A DNA stretch of 64,000 bases from Candidatus Saccharimonadota bacterium (GCA_017460105.1 JAFUBS010000004.1:40225-104224); one strand, 5' to 3'; shown: positions 10,766 through 20,008, counted from the stretch's first letter. Program-made: numbers and translations. The notes: a model not told the origin generated them from the sequence alone.

Positions 10766-12352
10766 ATGGGTAGAATTGCGAGGTATTTGAATCAATTGAC
10801 TGTCGGTAACGTCTTCGACGCGCCAGAGATTTTGGAAGCATATTCCACAGATCGTTCTGCGCTCAAGATCAAGCCGAAGTATGTAGCTTTACCAGAAACG
10901 ACCGATGACATACGTAAGATAATGCGATTCTGCTACCAATTGGCTTCTAGAAATCTCAAAATCCCAATTGCAGTGCGTGGCTCGGGATTAGATGAACTCG
11001 GTGGCGACCTTACAAATGGACTCGTGATTTCTACTGAAAAATTGAATCGTTTACTAGAATCGGATAAACGCGAGAGATTAGTGCGCGTGCAGGCTGGTAT
11101 TACTTTGAAAGAGTTGAATACGGCCTTATCAATAAATGGTCTGACTATTCCGATTGGTGGGCATGAAATGGAGACAATTGGTGGGTTAATATCCAATTGT
11201 CCTAGCGACGACTATTCCGCGAAATACGGCGGTATATATAATTACGTTGAGAGAATCGAGGTAGTATTGCCGAACGGCGATATACTTCAGACTTCACGTC
11301 AGAGCAAGCATGCGATTGCCAAAAGAAAGAAAGACAAGCGATTTGAAAGCGAGATTTATCGCAAACTATCAAAACTCGCTCGTGGTAATTCTGAACTCGT
11401 AAAGCAAATTCGCAAGGAAACCAGCGGATTAGCGGGCTATCCCAATGTTGCGCGGTCCGAACGAAAAGGCTCGATAGATTTAATGCCGTTATTCTTCGGT
11501 GCCGAGGGAACGCTTGGTGTAATTACTGAAGTAATTCTGCGCGCAGTGCCGATTCGCAAGACTCCAAAGCGAGTAGTCGCGACGTTTGAAGATTTCATGA
11601 TGGCACAGAAGTTCTTGGAGTATGTGAAGAGCCTGAAGCCTCGTGAACAGAATATTTATGACATTGATATTATCAGGACCGCCGAAGAAACTGGCAAAAG
11701 ACTCAGCGACATTACGAGAAAGATGGATAGAGGCTTTGTAGTATATGCTACATTCGATGAAAAGAGCAATTCTTGCCTCCGCAAAGTTGCAAGCGTTCGC
11801 AAGCTATTGCCAAAAACCTCGCAGCTAATAATCGAATCGCCAAAGACAGCCACGGCGCTGAACGAGTTCGATAACTCGCTAATTAGCTTCTTGAACTGCG
11901 CACGGTCTGGCGAACGCATTCCAATTCTAACGGATTTTTATGTGCCAGCAAAGAACATGTTGAGATTTATGGACGACTTAAAAGTAATCGAGTCTTCTTT
12001 GAAACTAGATTTGGCACTGTTTGGCTCGTATTCAGCCTCAAATTACAGTCTGCGACCGAAGTTCAATCTTGATGATAAGGATTATCGAAAGAAGGCGATT
12101 GCTTTCCTGCGTACTGGCGCTTTCGTGATTCAACGTCAGGGAGGTTCGCTTACTGGCGGTTCACCGGAAGGTTATTTAAAGGCTATTGTCACAAATGCAG
12201 ATTTCGCTGAAGCGGAATATGAATTATATCTGCAGATTAAGGCAATTTTTGATAAATACAATATGCTTAATCCGACGGCAAAATTGGGTGCTACACCACA
12301 ATTTACGATCTCGCATCTTCGGACTACGAGTTCTGCCAAAATTATGGTATAA
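10766..12352 (+). CDS. FAD-binding oxidoreductase of the GlcD/D-lactate dehydrogenase type
   Basis: Residues 35-225 form the PCMH/FAD_binding_4 domain: PETTDDIRKIMRF, PIAVRGSGLDELGGD (pyrophosphate-binding loop), GITLKELNTAL, PIGGHEMETIGGLISNC and FFGAEGTLGVITEVILRA. The C-terminal cap has the PTAKLG ending of the GlcD/DLD group. It would oxidise a 2-hydroxy acid such as lactate or glycolate, but the substrate cannot be read from sequence and no electron-accepting partner is nearby. The gene stands alone, transcribed from its own extended -10 box. Its stop codon TAA lies inside the -10 box of the next gene, tig. Confidence 0.85.
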   Translation: MGRIARYLNQLTVGNVFDAPEILEAYSTDRSALKIKPKYVALPETTDDIRKIMRFCYQLASRNLKIPIAVRGSGLDELGGDLTNGLVISTEKLNRLLESDKRERLVRVQAGITLKELNTALSINGLTIPIGGHEMETIGGLISNCPSDDYSAKYGGIYNYVERIEVVLPNGDILQTSRQSKHAIAKRKKDKRFESEIYRKLSKLARGNSELVKQIRKETSGLAGYPNVARSERKGSIDLMPLFFGAEGTLGVITEVILRAVPIRKTPKRVVATFEDFMMAQKFLEYVKSLKPREQNIYDIDIIRTAEETGKRLSDITRKMDRGFVVYATFDEKSNSCLRKVASVRKLLPKTSQLIIESPKTATALNEFDNSLISFLNCARSGERIPILTDFYVPAKNMLRFMDDLKVIESSLKLDLALFGSYSASNYSLRPKFNLDDKDYRKKAIAFLRTGAFVIQRQGGSLTGGSPEGYLKAIVTNADFAEAEYELYLQIKAIFDKYNMLNPTAKLGATPQFTISHLRTTSSAKIMV

Positions 12353-12353
12353 T
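12345..12353 (+). promoter_or_regulatory. Extended -10 promoter of tig inside the end of the oxidoreductase gene
   Basis: TGG followed by TATAAT; the preceding stop codon TAA (12350-12352) lies within the hexamer. A short leader with AGGAG follows. Confidence 0.65.
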
Positions 12354-12375
12354 ATACTAAATTATAGGAGTTATT

Positions 12376-13653
12376 ATGAAGACAAAATTCAAGAAGCTTT
12401 CTGACACCCGTGTAGAAATTACCGTAACGTTAGACGCCAAAGATTTAAGTGCTGCAAAGGAAAAAGCAGTAGAGAAACTTGCCAAAGAAGTCCGCGTAGA
12501 AGGATTCCGCAAAGGCAAAGTCCCAGCAGAAGTAGCAAAAAAGTTTATTCCAGATAATGATTTGAACGCGGAAACGATTGACATCGCTGTTCGCTCAACT
12601 GTGATTGAAGCCTTCAAAGAGAACGAGAGATCTCCTCTAGTTCTTCCGGCGGTCAACGTGACAAAATTCGTACCAGACGAGATGGCAGAATACACCGCCA
12701 CTGCGGATATTGTGCCGGAGGTTAAGTTGGGAGACTACAAGAAACTAGGCGTAAAGAAAGAAGTGGTCAAAGTTGCGAAGAAGGATATCGATGGCGTATT
12801 AGACAATCTCGCGAGCTCTTTTGCTGAAAAGAAAGTCACGAAGCGTGCTGCGAAAATGGGCGATGAGGTAATTATCGATTTCGTTGGCAAGAAAGACGGT
12901 GAGGCTTTCCAAGGAGGTTCGGCTAAGGATTATCCGTTGACGCTTGGTTCAAAATCCTTTATACCTGGCTTCGAGGAAGGAATTGTTGGACACGAACCTG
13001 GTGACAAGTTTGATTTGGAGCTTACTTTCCCGAAAGATTACGGTATGAAAGATTTAGCTGGCGCAAAAACTGTCTTTGAGACGCTTTTAAAGCAGGTGAA
13101 TGAGATTACAAAGCCAGCAATCGACGACGAGCTCGCCAAAAAGTGCGGTCCATTCAAGACTCTTGATGAGCTAAAGAAAGATATTGAGAAGAATCTATCG
13201 GCCCAGAATGAACATCAATTAGAAGAAAAATACAAGAATGATTTAGTAGATGCCCTCGTGAAGAAGTCCAAGGTGTCTGCCCCAGAAATCCTTATTGACG
13301 ATCAAATGAAGATGATTCGTAGTGACATGGAACGAAACGCCGCTTCGCAAGGTATGAGCTTTGATGATTATCTGAAGCGTGCCGGTGAGACCAATGAGAA
13401 TTGGGAAAAAGAGGCTCGCAAAGTAGCTGAACAACGCGTAAAAGCATCACTAGTACTCCAAACCTTGGCAGTAAATGAGAAGATTACAGTTTCTGATGAT
13501 TTGGTGAATGCAAAAATTGCAGAGTTAAAAGAAGTTTACAAAAAATCGCCAGAGGCACAAAAGTCTCTTAAAGATCCTAATGTCAAAAATGATATTCGCA
13601 ACAGAATGATTATTGAAGAAACGTTGAACTTCCTTGCCAAAAATAGCAAGTAG
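12376..13653 (+). CDS. tig: Trigger factor
   Basis: Ribosome-bound chaperone with prolyl isomerase activity. The N-terminal ribosome-docking signature VEGFRKGKVPAEVAKKF is near residues 38-55. The FKBP-like domain is at about 155-240 (GDEVIIDFVGKKDGEAFQGG, SFIPGFEEGIVGHEPGDKFDLELTFP). The C-terminal helical chaperone arms fill the rest, ending NDIRNRMIIEETLNFLAKN. Length 425 is normal. AGGAG sits 6 bases before the ATG. Its stop TAG directly abuts a TGATATAAT box that should drive rpsL. Confidence 0.96.
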   Translation: MKTKFKKLSDTRVEITVTLDAKDLSAAKEKAVEKLAKEVRVEGFRKGKVPAEVAKKFIPDNDLNAETIDIAVRSTVIEAFKENERSPLVLPAVNVTKFVPDEMAEYTATADIVPEVKLGDYKKLGVKKEVVKVAKKDIDGVLDNLASSFAEKKVTKRAAKMGDEVIIDFVGKKDGEAFQGGSAKDYPLTLGSKSFIPGFEEGIVGHEPGDKFDLELTFPKDYGMKDLAGAKTVFETLLKQVNEITKPAIDDELAKKCGPFKTLDELKKDIEKNLSAQNEHQLEEKYKNDLVDALVKKSKVSAPEILIDDQMKMIRSDMERNAASQGMSFDDYLKRAGETNENWEKEARKVAEQRVKASLVLQTLAVNEKITVSDDLVNAKIAELKEVYKKSPEAQKSLKDPNVKNDIRNRMIIEETLNFLAKNSK

Positions 13654-13743
13654 TGATATAATAGCGTAAAGAGTTTCAACCCGTTTATTATTGCTGTACT
13701 CGATAAACGGACAATATATTATATATAATAAAGGGAAATTTTA
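13654..13743 (+). promoter_or_regulatory. rpsL promoter and leader with hairpin
   Basis: Extended -10 TGATATAAT at 13654-13662 abuts the tig stop. In the leader, CCGTTTAT (13681-13688) and ATAAACGG (13703-13710) form an 8-bp stem with a 14-base loop, followed by an AT-rich stretch and AAAGGG before the ATG. A structured leader before a ribosomal protein operon could be autoregulatory; no known leader motif was recognised. Confidence 0.5.
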
Positions 13744-14157
13744 ATGCCAACTATTAATCAGTTGATTCGCAAGCCTCGTAAAAAAGCTGCGAAGAAATCA
13801 AAATCTCCAGCACTTGGCTCAATCGTAAATACATTGAAAACCAAGCGTTACGAGAAAGCAGCACCTTTGAAGCGTGGTGTCTGCATCAAAGTAACAACCA
13901 AGACTCCAAAGAAACCAAACTCTGCTATGCGTAAGGTCGCACGTGTGCGTCTTACTAACGGTCAGGAAGTTTGGGCATACATTGGTGGTGAAGGTCACAA
14001 CCTCCAGGAGCACGCAGTCGTGCTAGTACGTGGTGGTCGTGTGCCAGATCTTCCAGGTGTACGTTATCATGTTGTCCGTGGCACTTTGGACCTTCAGGGT
14101 GTACAGGGTCGCAAACAAGGTCGCTCTAAATACGGCGCGAAGAAGGAGGATAAGTAA
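13744..14157 (+). CDS. rpsL: 30S ribosomal protein S12
   Basis: Decoding-centre protein of the small subunit. The start [13 protein letters not shown], then [64 protein letters not shown] and [13 protein letters not shown] are diagnostic. Length 137 is normal. The PNSA loop, where streptomycin resistance changes arise in other bacteria, has the usual Lys. It is 2 bases from rpsG, as in the standard str operon, but fusA and tuf do not follow here. Confidence 0.98.
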   Translation: MPTINQLIRKPRKKAAKKSKSPALGSIVNTLKTKRYEKAAPLKRGVCIKVTTKTPKKPNSAMRKVARVRLTNGQEVWAYIGGEGHNLQEHAVVLVRGGRVPDLPGVRYHVVRGTLDLQGVQGRKQGRSKYGAKKEDK

Positions 14158-14159
14158 TT

Positions 14160-14636
14160 ATGCCACGCAAAACTACTAAATCTTTGGAACGCAAAGTAAA
14201 TCCTGATCGCAAGTATCAGTCCATCTATGTACAAAGACTTATCAACAAGTCTATGCTCGATGGCAAGAAGCAGGCCGCAGAGCGTGCAGTATATGCCGCT
14301 ATTGAAGGCGCTGCAAAGAAATTGAAATCAGAAAACCCGGTTGAGGTCTTGGAAAAGGCTATTACTAACATTTCGCCAGATTTCGAAGTAAAGTCTCGTC
14401 GTGTTGGCGGTGCTAACTATCAGATTCCATTTCCAATTCAGGGACATCGTCAAATGCATTTCGCATTTTCATGGTTAGTGCAGTCTGCTCGTGCACGTGG
14501 TGGTATGCCATATGCAAAGCGTCTCGAGGCTGAAATCATTGATGCCTACAATGAGACTGGTGCAGCCTTCAAGAAGAAGGAAGATTGCCACCGTATGGCA
14601 GAAGCAAACCGTGCATTTGCACATTTTGCAAGATAA
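14160..14636 (+). CDS. rpsG: 30S ribosomal protein S7
   Basis: 16S rRNA-binding assembly protein of the small-subunit head. Family features include MPRKTTKSLERKVNPDRKY, LINKSMLDGKKQAAERAVYAAI, VGGANYQIPFPI, RALAFSWL-like AFSWLVQSARARGG and KKEDCHRMAEANRAFAHFAR at the end. 158 residues is normal. It directly follows rpsL. The str operon appears to end here, because a palindrome, a terminator and the gap promoter follow. Confidence 0.97.
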   Translation: MPRKTTKSLERKVNPDRKYQSIYVQRLINKSMLDGKKQAAERAVYAAIEGAAKKLKSENPVEVLEKAITNISPDFEVKSRRVGGANYQIPFPIQGHRQMHFAFSWLVQSARARGGMPYAKRLEAEIIDAYNETGAAFKKKEDCHRMAEANRAFAHFAR

Positions 14637-14688
14637 AAATAGTTCTGTCTGTAAAGGCAACGCAATACCTTTTGCGCGCTAACGCTTT

Positions 14689-14714
14689 GAACTTTCTTTC
14701 AAGAAAGAAAGTTC
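14689..14714. repeat. Perfect 12-bp palindrome after rpsG
   Basis: GAACTTTCTTTC and GAAAGAAAGTTC face each other across two bases. It has no T run of its own and lies 20 bases before a separate terminator, so it is not simply the terminator stem. Its role is unknown. Confidence 0.6.
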
Positions 14715-14733
14715 AGCAAAGAAAGCAAGCTCG

Positions 14734-14770
14734 AAAAAGAAGACAGGCACATGTCCTGATCTTCTTTTTT
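14734..14770 (+). terminator. Intrinsic terminator of the rpsL-rpsG operon
   Basis: AGAAGACAGG pairs with CCTGATCTTCT (one bulge) around CACATGT, followed by TTTTTT. Confidence 0.75.
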
Positions 14771-14783
14771 GTTTATTAATTTG

Positions 14784-14831
14784 GTTGTAATAATTACAAC
14801 AAAAAAATCTAGCGATGTTGTAAATATTTAC
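14784..14831. promoter_or_regulatory. Two operator-like palindromes upstream of gap
   Basis: GTTGTAATAATTACAAC at 14784-14800 is a perfect 8-bp inverted repeat around one base. GTTGTAAATATTTAC at 14817-14831 repeats its left half and contains the perfect palindrome GTAAATATTTAC. Centres lie about 33 bases apart and upstream of the gap -10 box (TATAAT 14864-14869). This is the layout of a dimeric repressor pair; the regulator is unknown. Confidence 0.55.
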
Positions 14832-14893
14832 TATTTTTATCTCGCTAATATATATAAATGTGGTATAATTAACATAAGAAAAATAGGAGGTTT

Positions 14894-15898
14894 ATGATAA
14901 AAGTTGCAATTAATGGTTTTGGACGGATTGGACGCAATGCGTTTAAGATTCTGAGTGAGCGAAAAGATGCGGAAGTTGTTGCAATTAACGATATCACAGA
15001 CGCTAAAACATTGGCGCACCTTCTAAAACACGATTCTTCTTATGGGGCTTTTGACAAGGATGTTGATTTTACAGAAAAATCCATTATCGTAGACAAACAC
15101 GAGATTCCAATTTTTGCCGAAAAAGATCCGGCGAACCTGCCTTGGGCTGATTTGAATGTGGATACCGTGATTGAATCTACCGGTTTTTTCACCAATCCAG
15201 CAGATGCCAAAAAGCATATTGATGCCGGGGCTAAGCGTGTAGTTATTTCGGCTCCAGCAAAAGGCGAAGGTGCCAAGACAATCGTAATCGGTGTAAACGA
15301 AGAGATTGTAACGGACGACGACGATATTTTATCAAATGCTTCTTGTACTACCAACTGTATAGCTCCAATTATGAAAGTGCTTGAAGACGAATTTGGTATC
15401 GAAAAAGCTATGATGACCACTGTACATTCGTACACTGGTTCACAACGAATTCTTGATGCCCCAGCAAAGGATTTGCGCGAAGCGCGTTCTGCGGCTGAGA
15501 ATATTGTTCCGACCACCACAGGAGCGTCTAAGGCCGCCGCTCTCACCATTCCAAGCCTCGCTGGAAAGTTCAATGGTTTATCAGTACGAGTACCAACGCC
15601 AGTCGTGTCGCTTTCTGACATTACCGCCATCATCAAGCGCGACACCACAAAAGAGGAATTAGTTGATTTCTTTAAGCGCGTGGCGAATGAACCATATTAT
15701 GAGGGCATTATTGGAGTGACGGATGAAGAATTGGTTTCATCAGACTTCATCGGCGATCCGCATTCTGCCATCGTAGACTTACCGCTAATAGACGTAGTGG
15801 GTGGCAACATGATAAAAGTAGTAGCCTGGTATGACAACGAATGGGGCTATTCCAATCGCTTGGTTGAACTCGCCGTAGATTTCGGAAAGGAAAATTAG
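14894..15898 (+). CDS. gap: Type I glyceraldehyde-3-phosphate dehydrogenase
   Basis: Converts glyceraldehyde-3-phosphate to 1,3-bisphosphoglycerate. NAD-binding start VAINGFGRIGRNAFK, catalytic Cys151 in SNASCTTNCIAP, the active-site His in HSYTGSQRILDAP, and WYDNEWGYSNR near the end. 334 residues is normal. AGGAGG precedes the ATG by 3 bases. A -10 box at 14864-14869 and two upstream palindromes suggest regulated transcription. It heads a cluster whose next genes overlap end to start (TAGTG with rpiB), so expression of the pentose enzymes is probably tied to it. Confidence 0.97.
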   Translation: MIKVAINGFGRIGRNAFKILSERKDAEVVAINDITDAKTLAHLLKHDSSYGAFDKDVDFTEKSIIVDKHEIPIFAEKDPANLPWADLNVDTVIESTGFFTNPADAKKHIDAGAKRVVISAPAKGEGAKTIVIGVNEEIVTDDDDILSNASCTTNCIAPIMKVLEDEFGIEKAMMTTVHSYTGSQRILDAPAKDLREARSAAENIVPTTTGASKAAALTIPSLAGKFNGLSVRVPTPVVSLSDITAIIKRDTTKEELVDFFKRVANEPYYEGIIGVTDEELVSSDFIGDPHSAIVDLPLIDVVGGNMIKVVAWYDNEWGYSNRLVELAVDFGKEN

Positions 15899-16347
15899 TG
15901 GAAATTTTCATCGGAGCAGATTACCGAGGGCTTGAGCGCAAGAATCAACTGGCGCAATATCTGAAATCGAGAAACGTTGAGATAGTTGACGAGGGTGCAT
16001 ATGAGTATGTAGAGGGTGATGATTTTAATACTCCCGCCGTAAAAGTTTCCCAAGCGGTACGCGACAATATCGGTTCCTTCGGGATTTTGATTTGCGATTC
16101 CGCCCATGGCGTGACAATGCAATCAAATCGCTTTAAAGGTGTTCGCGCAGCTAATTGCGACTCCGTAGAATCAGCCAAGCTGGCGCGTGAGCATGATGAT
16201 GCTAACGTATTATGCATGTCTGCCCACTTTGTAGATGAAGAGCTAATGAAACAGATTGTAGATGCTTTTTTGGATACACATTTTACAAATTTAGAACGTC
16301 GGGTGCGGCGAATAAATCTTTTAGACGAAAGGGAAGATTATGCTTAG
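15898..16347 (+). CDS. rpiB: RpiB/LacA/LacB-family sugar-phosphate isomerase (ribose-5-phosphate isomerase B-like)
   Basis: Probably interconverts ribose-5-phosphate and ribulose-5-phosphate. Starts at GTG overlapping the gap stop by one base. Family features: IGADYRG at the start (SDHAG in typical members, so the usual His is Tyr), FGILICDSAHG (GILICGTGIG in typical members, Cys kept), KGVRAANC, AKLAREHDDANVLCMSA and a C-terminal RRVRRINLLDE. The changes around the active site make the exact substrate less certain. Neighbouring rpe and a sugar kinase support a pentose-phosphate role. It overlaps rpe by 8 bases. Confidence 0.85.
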   Translation: MEIFIGADYRGLERKNQLAQYLKSRNVEIVDEGAYEYVEGDDFNTPAVKVSQAVRDNIGSFGILICDSAHGVTMQSNRFKGVRAANCDSVESAKLAREHDDANVLCMSAHFVDEELMKQIVDAFLDTHFTNLERRVRRINLLDEREDYA

Positions 16348-16996
16348 AACAGTATCGATTGTGCCGTCAATACTGACCGATGACAAGGTTAGTTATCATG
16401 CACAGATTGAAGAGATTAACAAATTTACGCGTCGTGTTCAAATCGACGTGACGGATGGAGTTTTCGCGCAGAATCCAACCCTAGATATCACCAATGTTTG
16501 GTGGCCAAAGGGTTGGGCAGCGGATTTGCATTTAATGGCGGCGTACCCTTCTCAGCATCTAGACACAATTTTGAAGCTATCGCCATCACTTTGTATTCTA
16601 CATGCCGAAGCGAGCGAGGATTTGACGCCGACATTTAATACCTTGAGGGAAAATGGAATTAAACTTGGGCTAGCACTGCTGCCGTCCACTTACCCTGGAC
16701 TAGTAAAACCATACATTGATATGGTAGATCACGTGTTGATTTTTGCTGGGCAGCTCGGTGTACAAGGTGGCAATGCAGATTTGATGCAGATGGAAAAGAT
16801 TCCATTGGTACGCAACATGAAGCCGGAACTAGAAATTGGTTGGGATGGAGGGGCCAATCTATCGAATATTCGTGCTCTCGCACATGCCGATCTCGATATC
16901 ATCAATGTGGGCTCAGCAATTGCTAATGCCGAAAACCCAGCAGAGGCCTATGCGCAGATGGTGGCGGAAATTGACAAAAACGGAGTTGTTATTTAA
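16340..16996 (+). CDS. rpe: Ribulose-phosphate 3-epimerase-like protein
   Basis: TIM-barrel epimerase that would interconvert ribulose- and xylulose-5-phosphate, feeding phosphoketolase. SIVPSILTDD at the start, VQIDVTDGVFAQN, DLHLMAAYP, and EIGWDGGANLSNI, then NVGSAI are family-like. The usual HVDVMDG metal-binding His appears here as Gln (VQIDVTDG), while the later His (HLM) and Asp (WDGG) are kept. This may mean a changed metal site or altered substrate. 218 residues is normal. Overlaps rpiB and is joined by TAATG to the kinase gene. Confidence 0.8.
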   Translation: MLRTVSIVPSILTDDKVSYHAQIEEINKFTRRVQIDVTDGVFAQNPTLDITNVWWPKGWAADLHLMAAYPSQHLDTILKLSPSLCILHAEASEDLTPTFNTLRENGIKLGLALLPSTYPGLVKPYIDMVDHVLIFAGQLGVQGGNADLMQMEKIPLVRNMKPELEIGWDGGANLSNIRALAHADLDIINVGSAIANAENPAEAYAQMVAEIDKNGVVI

Positions 16997-17958
16997 TGGC
17001 TCGCATCGTATCGCTCGGTTCGGCATTGCAAGATATCTATCTTATAGACCACGATGATTTTGCGCCCACGAAGATTGGCAATGATGCGATTTTTGGTAAA
17101 GTGCTAGTTGGCGGCAAAGTAGATATAGACAAATTATCATATGAAGTCGGAGGGGGAGGAATTAATTCGGCAATTACTTTTGCTAGGCACGGACATGAAG
17201 CGATTTTCATGGGAAATATCGCGAATGATCCAGCGGGTCACGCAATCCAGAGAGTCTTAGATCGCGAAAGTATTGATAGCAGCTATATTGATTTTGTCGA
17301 CAAAAACTCTACTGGCACTTCGGTGATAATGCTCGACTCGCGTGGCGGAGAAAGAACCATTTTAACACATCGGGGTGCGAGCGAGAAATTCAATAATTTT
17401 GATGAAAATGACCTAGATTTGATTCAGCCAGATTGGTTATATATCACTACGCTTAGAGGGGATTTTGATACCCTAAGCAGGTTCATTCGTAAAGCAAAAT
17501 CGCTTGGTGTGAAGATAATGTTCAATCCTGGAGTTAGAGAATTTGACGACATCAAAACACTAACGAAATTAATTTCAGATATTGATATTCTAAATGTCAA
17601 CAAGACAGAAGCTGCAAGAATCGTGCCAGGAGTATTGTTGACTGAATTGTTATATCATTTGAATAATTACGTCGAGACTGTCATCATCACTGATGGTCCA
17701 ATGGGTGGCATAGCTGGCAACCGAATAGATACTTACCGTTTTGGAATCTACGAGGATGCGAGAGTAAAAGATGCGACTGGTGCCGGAGACGCATTCGGCT
17801 CGGGCTTTTTGGCACACCTCGCAGGTGGCAAATCTTTCCGCAGTTCGCTCATCTTCGCTTCAGCAAATTCTACGTCGGTAGTTTCGAAAATTGGAGCCAA
17901 TCGCGGAATTCTGACTGGAAAAGAGCAATTACATCCAATGCCAATTCAAAAATTATAA
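16996..17958 (+). CDS. PfkB-family carbohydrate kinase
   Basis: Ribokinase-fold sugar or nucleoside kinase. Seen: SLGSALQDIYL start, the GGGGINSAITFARHG substrate/lid signature, MGNIANDPAGHAI, and the PfkB C-terminal signature with the anion hole and catalytic base ATGAGDAFGSGF near 255-266. 320 residues is normal. The substrate cannot be assigned; position after rpe and rpiB suggests a pentose or another sugar entering the pentose-phosphate pool. The start overlaps the rpe stop as TAATG, so it is translationally coupled. Confidence 0.85.
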   Translation: MARIVSLGSALQDIYLIDHDDFAPTKIGNDAIFGKVLVGGKVDIDKLSYEVGGGGINSAITFARHGHEAIFMGNIANDPAGHAIQRVLDRESIDSSYIDFVDKNSTGTSVIMLDSRGGERTILTHRGASEKFNNFDENDLDLIQPDWLYITTLRGDFDTLSRFIRKAKSLGVKIMFNPGVREFDDIKTLTKLISDIDILNVNKTEAARIVPGVLLTELLYHLNNYVETVIITDGPMGGIAGNRIDTYRFGIYEDARVKDATGAGDAFGSGFLAHLAGGKSFRSSLIFASANSTSVVSKIGANRGILTGKEQLHPMPIQKL

Positions 17959-17966
17959 GGAGAATT

Positions 17967-18677
17967 ATGTTAAAGACAGAAGAAGAATTACTAAAAAAAT
18001 TATCAATCGCCGATTTGGAACGTGCAAATGCCTACGCAAAGGATTTGGGACAAGGCCTGCAGATCGTACGCTCTTTTCCGCAAGGCGTAACGATTTTTGG
18101 TTCGGCAAGGTTACCTCAGGATGATAAGTTCTGTAAAATGGCCTACAAACTAGGTGGGCTACTGGCAAAAAATGGTCACGCAGTAATTACCGGCGGTGGA
18201 CCAGGCATCATGGAGGCGGCATCACACGGCGCATACGAGATTGGCGGGCGTTCGATTGGCCTAAACATTACTTTGAAACATGAACAATTTCCAAATCCAT
18301 ATTTGACGGATTGTATAACATTTGAATATTTCTTTGCCCGCAAGGTTTCACTCGCGATGGCAGCAAAGGTATTTGTGTTTTTCCCGGGTGGCTTTGGAAC
18401 AATGGACGAATTATCAGAAATACTATGTTTGATGCAAGAAGACAAGATGCCAAAAATGCCGGTATTTCTAGTGGGGAAGAGTTATTGGAAGAGTTTTGAC
18501 CGCGTAATCAAAAAAATGGTAGATTTAAAATTGATTGGACGTACTGACCATAATATATTTAAAGTTACCGACGACATCAATGAAGTCGTGCGCGCTGCGA
18601 ACAAAATTGGGCACCCGAAGATTTCCGAAAACTTCTATGATGGGTTCCGCGAAGCAAGAGCAATCGACTCAGAATAG
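17967..18677 (+). CDS. LOG-family Rossmann-fold protein (TIGR00730-like)
   Basis: Contains the two LOG signatures: VITGGGPGIMEAASHGAYE near 72-90 and FFPGGFGTMDELSEIL near 137-152, with Arg and Glu for nucleotide ribohydrolysis. Such proteins cleave the base from nucleoside 5'-monophosphates (cytokinin-type phosphoribohydrolase); they are often misnamed lysine decarboxylases. GSARL opens the Rossmann part. 236 residues is normal. AAGGAG precedes the ATG. It ends the gap-rpiB-rpe-kinase run and converges on eno, with only 17 bases between the stops. Confidence 0.85.
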   Translation: MLKTEEELLKKLSIADLERANAYAKDLGQGLQIVRSFPQGVTIFGSARLPQDDKFCKMAYKLGGLLAKNGHAVITGGGPGIMEAASHGAYEIGGRSIGLNITLKHEQFPNPYLTDCITFEYFFARKVSLAMAAKVFVFFPGGFGTMDELSEILCLMQEDKMPKMPVFLVGKSYWKSFDRVIKKMVDLKLIGRTDHNIFKVTDDINEVVRAANKIGHPKISENFYDGFREARAIDSE

Positions 18678-18694
18678 ATTGTTTTCTTACTGAT

Positions 18695-20008
18695 CTAGAA
18701 CGGCGAAGTCAGGCCGAGCTGTGAGTTGGTTTCCGCGATGCGGATGAGTTCGTTATACTTAGCAATACGCTCAGAGCGGGAGAGGGAACCGGTCTTGATT
18801 TGGCCAGTGCCGAGACCCACGGCAAGATGCGCGATTGACACGTCTTCGGTCTCACCTGAGCGATGCGACATTACAGTGCGATAACCGGATTGTTTAGCGA
18901 GCAGGACAGCGTCGATAGTTTCTGATAAAGTGCCAATTTGATTTGGCTTGATGAGAATTGCGTTAGCGACCTTTTCGGATATGCCGCGCTCCAACAGTTT
19001 TACGTTGGTAACGAATAAGTCGTCACCTACTAATTGGACACGTTTACCGAGCTTCGCTGTGAGCTCTCGCCAATTCTTCCAGTCATTTTCGGCGAGACCG
19101 TCTTCGATTGATACTACTGGATAGGCGGACGATAGATAATCATACCAGTTAATCATATCTTCGGCAGTCTTCCATTCGCCTGTAGTCTTTAGAACGTAAC
19201 GGCCACCAGCGAATTTTGGATCCATCTCACCTTCCGAAGTATCGTAGAATTCGCTCGCGGCAATGTCCATAGCGATGGAAATATCTTTACCTAATACATA
19301 TCCCGCTTTCTCGGCTGCCAGACAAATACACTCAATCGGCTCGTTGTCGCCACCAAGGACTTTCGGAGCATAACCACCCTCGTCGCCAACAGTAGTAGGA
19401 TAGCCTCGCTCGACCAATACGGACTTCAGCGCATGAAAAACCTCAGCTCCCATCCGGACGGCATCAGCAATATTTCCTGCGCCAACCGGAATAATCATAT
19501 ATTCTTGAAAATCTGTTGCCCAGGAAGCGTGTTCGCCGCCGTTCATTACATTCATCATTGGCATCGGAATAGACATTTCATCTGTAGTGCCAGAAATCTC
19601 TGCGATATATTTATAGAACGGCATTCTCGCGGCACGTGCATTTGCCTTGGCATTCGCAAGCGAAACGGCCAAAATCGCGTTGGCACCGAGCGAAGACTTG
19701 TTTTCGGTACCATCTAGCTCGCACATCATCTGGTCTACCAGGCGTTGTTCCGAAGAATTGCCAACCAAGACATCACGAATCTTGGAGTTTACATTCCAAA
19801 CTGCCTTCAATACACCCTTACCACCATAGCGGGCTTTGTCGCCATCGCGAAGCTCAAGCGCTTCGCCAGAACCAGTTGATGCACCAGACGGTACAATAGC
19901 ACGACCGTAGCCACCATTTTCCAAATAAACTTCCGCTTCCACGGTAGGATTGCCGCGGGAGTCCAAAACTTGTCTAGCTCTAATGTTTGAAATTGTAAAA
20001 TTATCCAT
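18695..20008 (-). CDS. eno: Enolase
   Basis: Converts 2-phosphoglycerate to phosphoenolpyruvate; usually cytoplasmic, often also on cell surfaces. Diagnostic: [100 protein letters not shown] and [19 protein letters not shown]. 437 residues is normal. It is divergent from the membrane protein gene at 20081 and convergent with the LOG gene. With gap it supplies lower glycolysis, the part fed by phosphoketolase. Confidence 0.98.
   Translation of the reverse strand: MDNFTISNIRARQVLDSRGNPTVEAEVYLENGGYGRAIVPSGASTGSGEALELRDGDKARYGGKGVLKAVWNVNSKIRDVLVGNSSEQRLVDQMMCELDGTENKSSLGANAILAVSLANAKANARAARMPFYKYIAEISGTTDEMSIPMPMMNVMNGGEHASWATDFQEYMIIPVGAGNIADAVRMGAEVFHALKSVLVERGYPTTVGDEGGYAPKVLGGDNEPIECICLAAEKAGYVLGKDISIAMDIAASEFYDTSEGEMDPKFAGGRYVLKTTGEWKTAEDMINWYDYLSSAYPVVSIEDGLAENDWKNWRELTAKLGKRVQLVGDDLFVTNVKLLERGISEKVANAILIKPNQIGTLSETIDAVLLAKQSGYRTVMSHRSGETEDVSIAHLAVGLGTGQIKTGSLSRSERIAKYNELIRIAETNSQLGLTSPF

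Noticed and set aside
15040..15648. Long open frame antisense to gap
   Set aside because: It has no start signals, reads as low-quality Ser/Thr/Ala sequence, and fully overlaps a confirmed gene; typical of antisense shadows in this codon usage, as for similar ones over tsf, mod and res.
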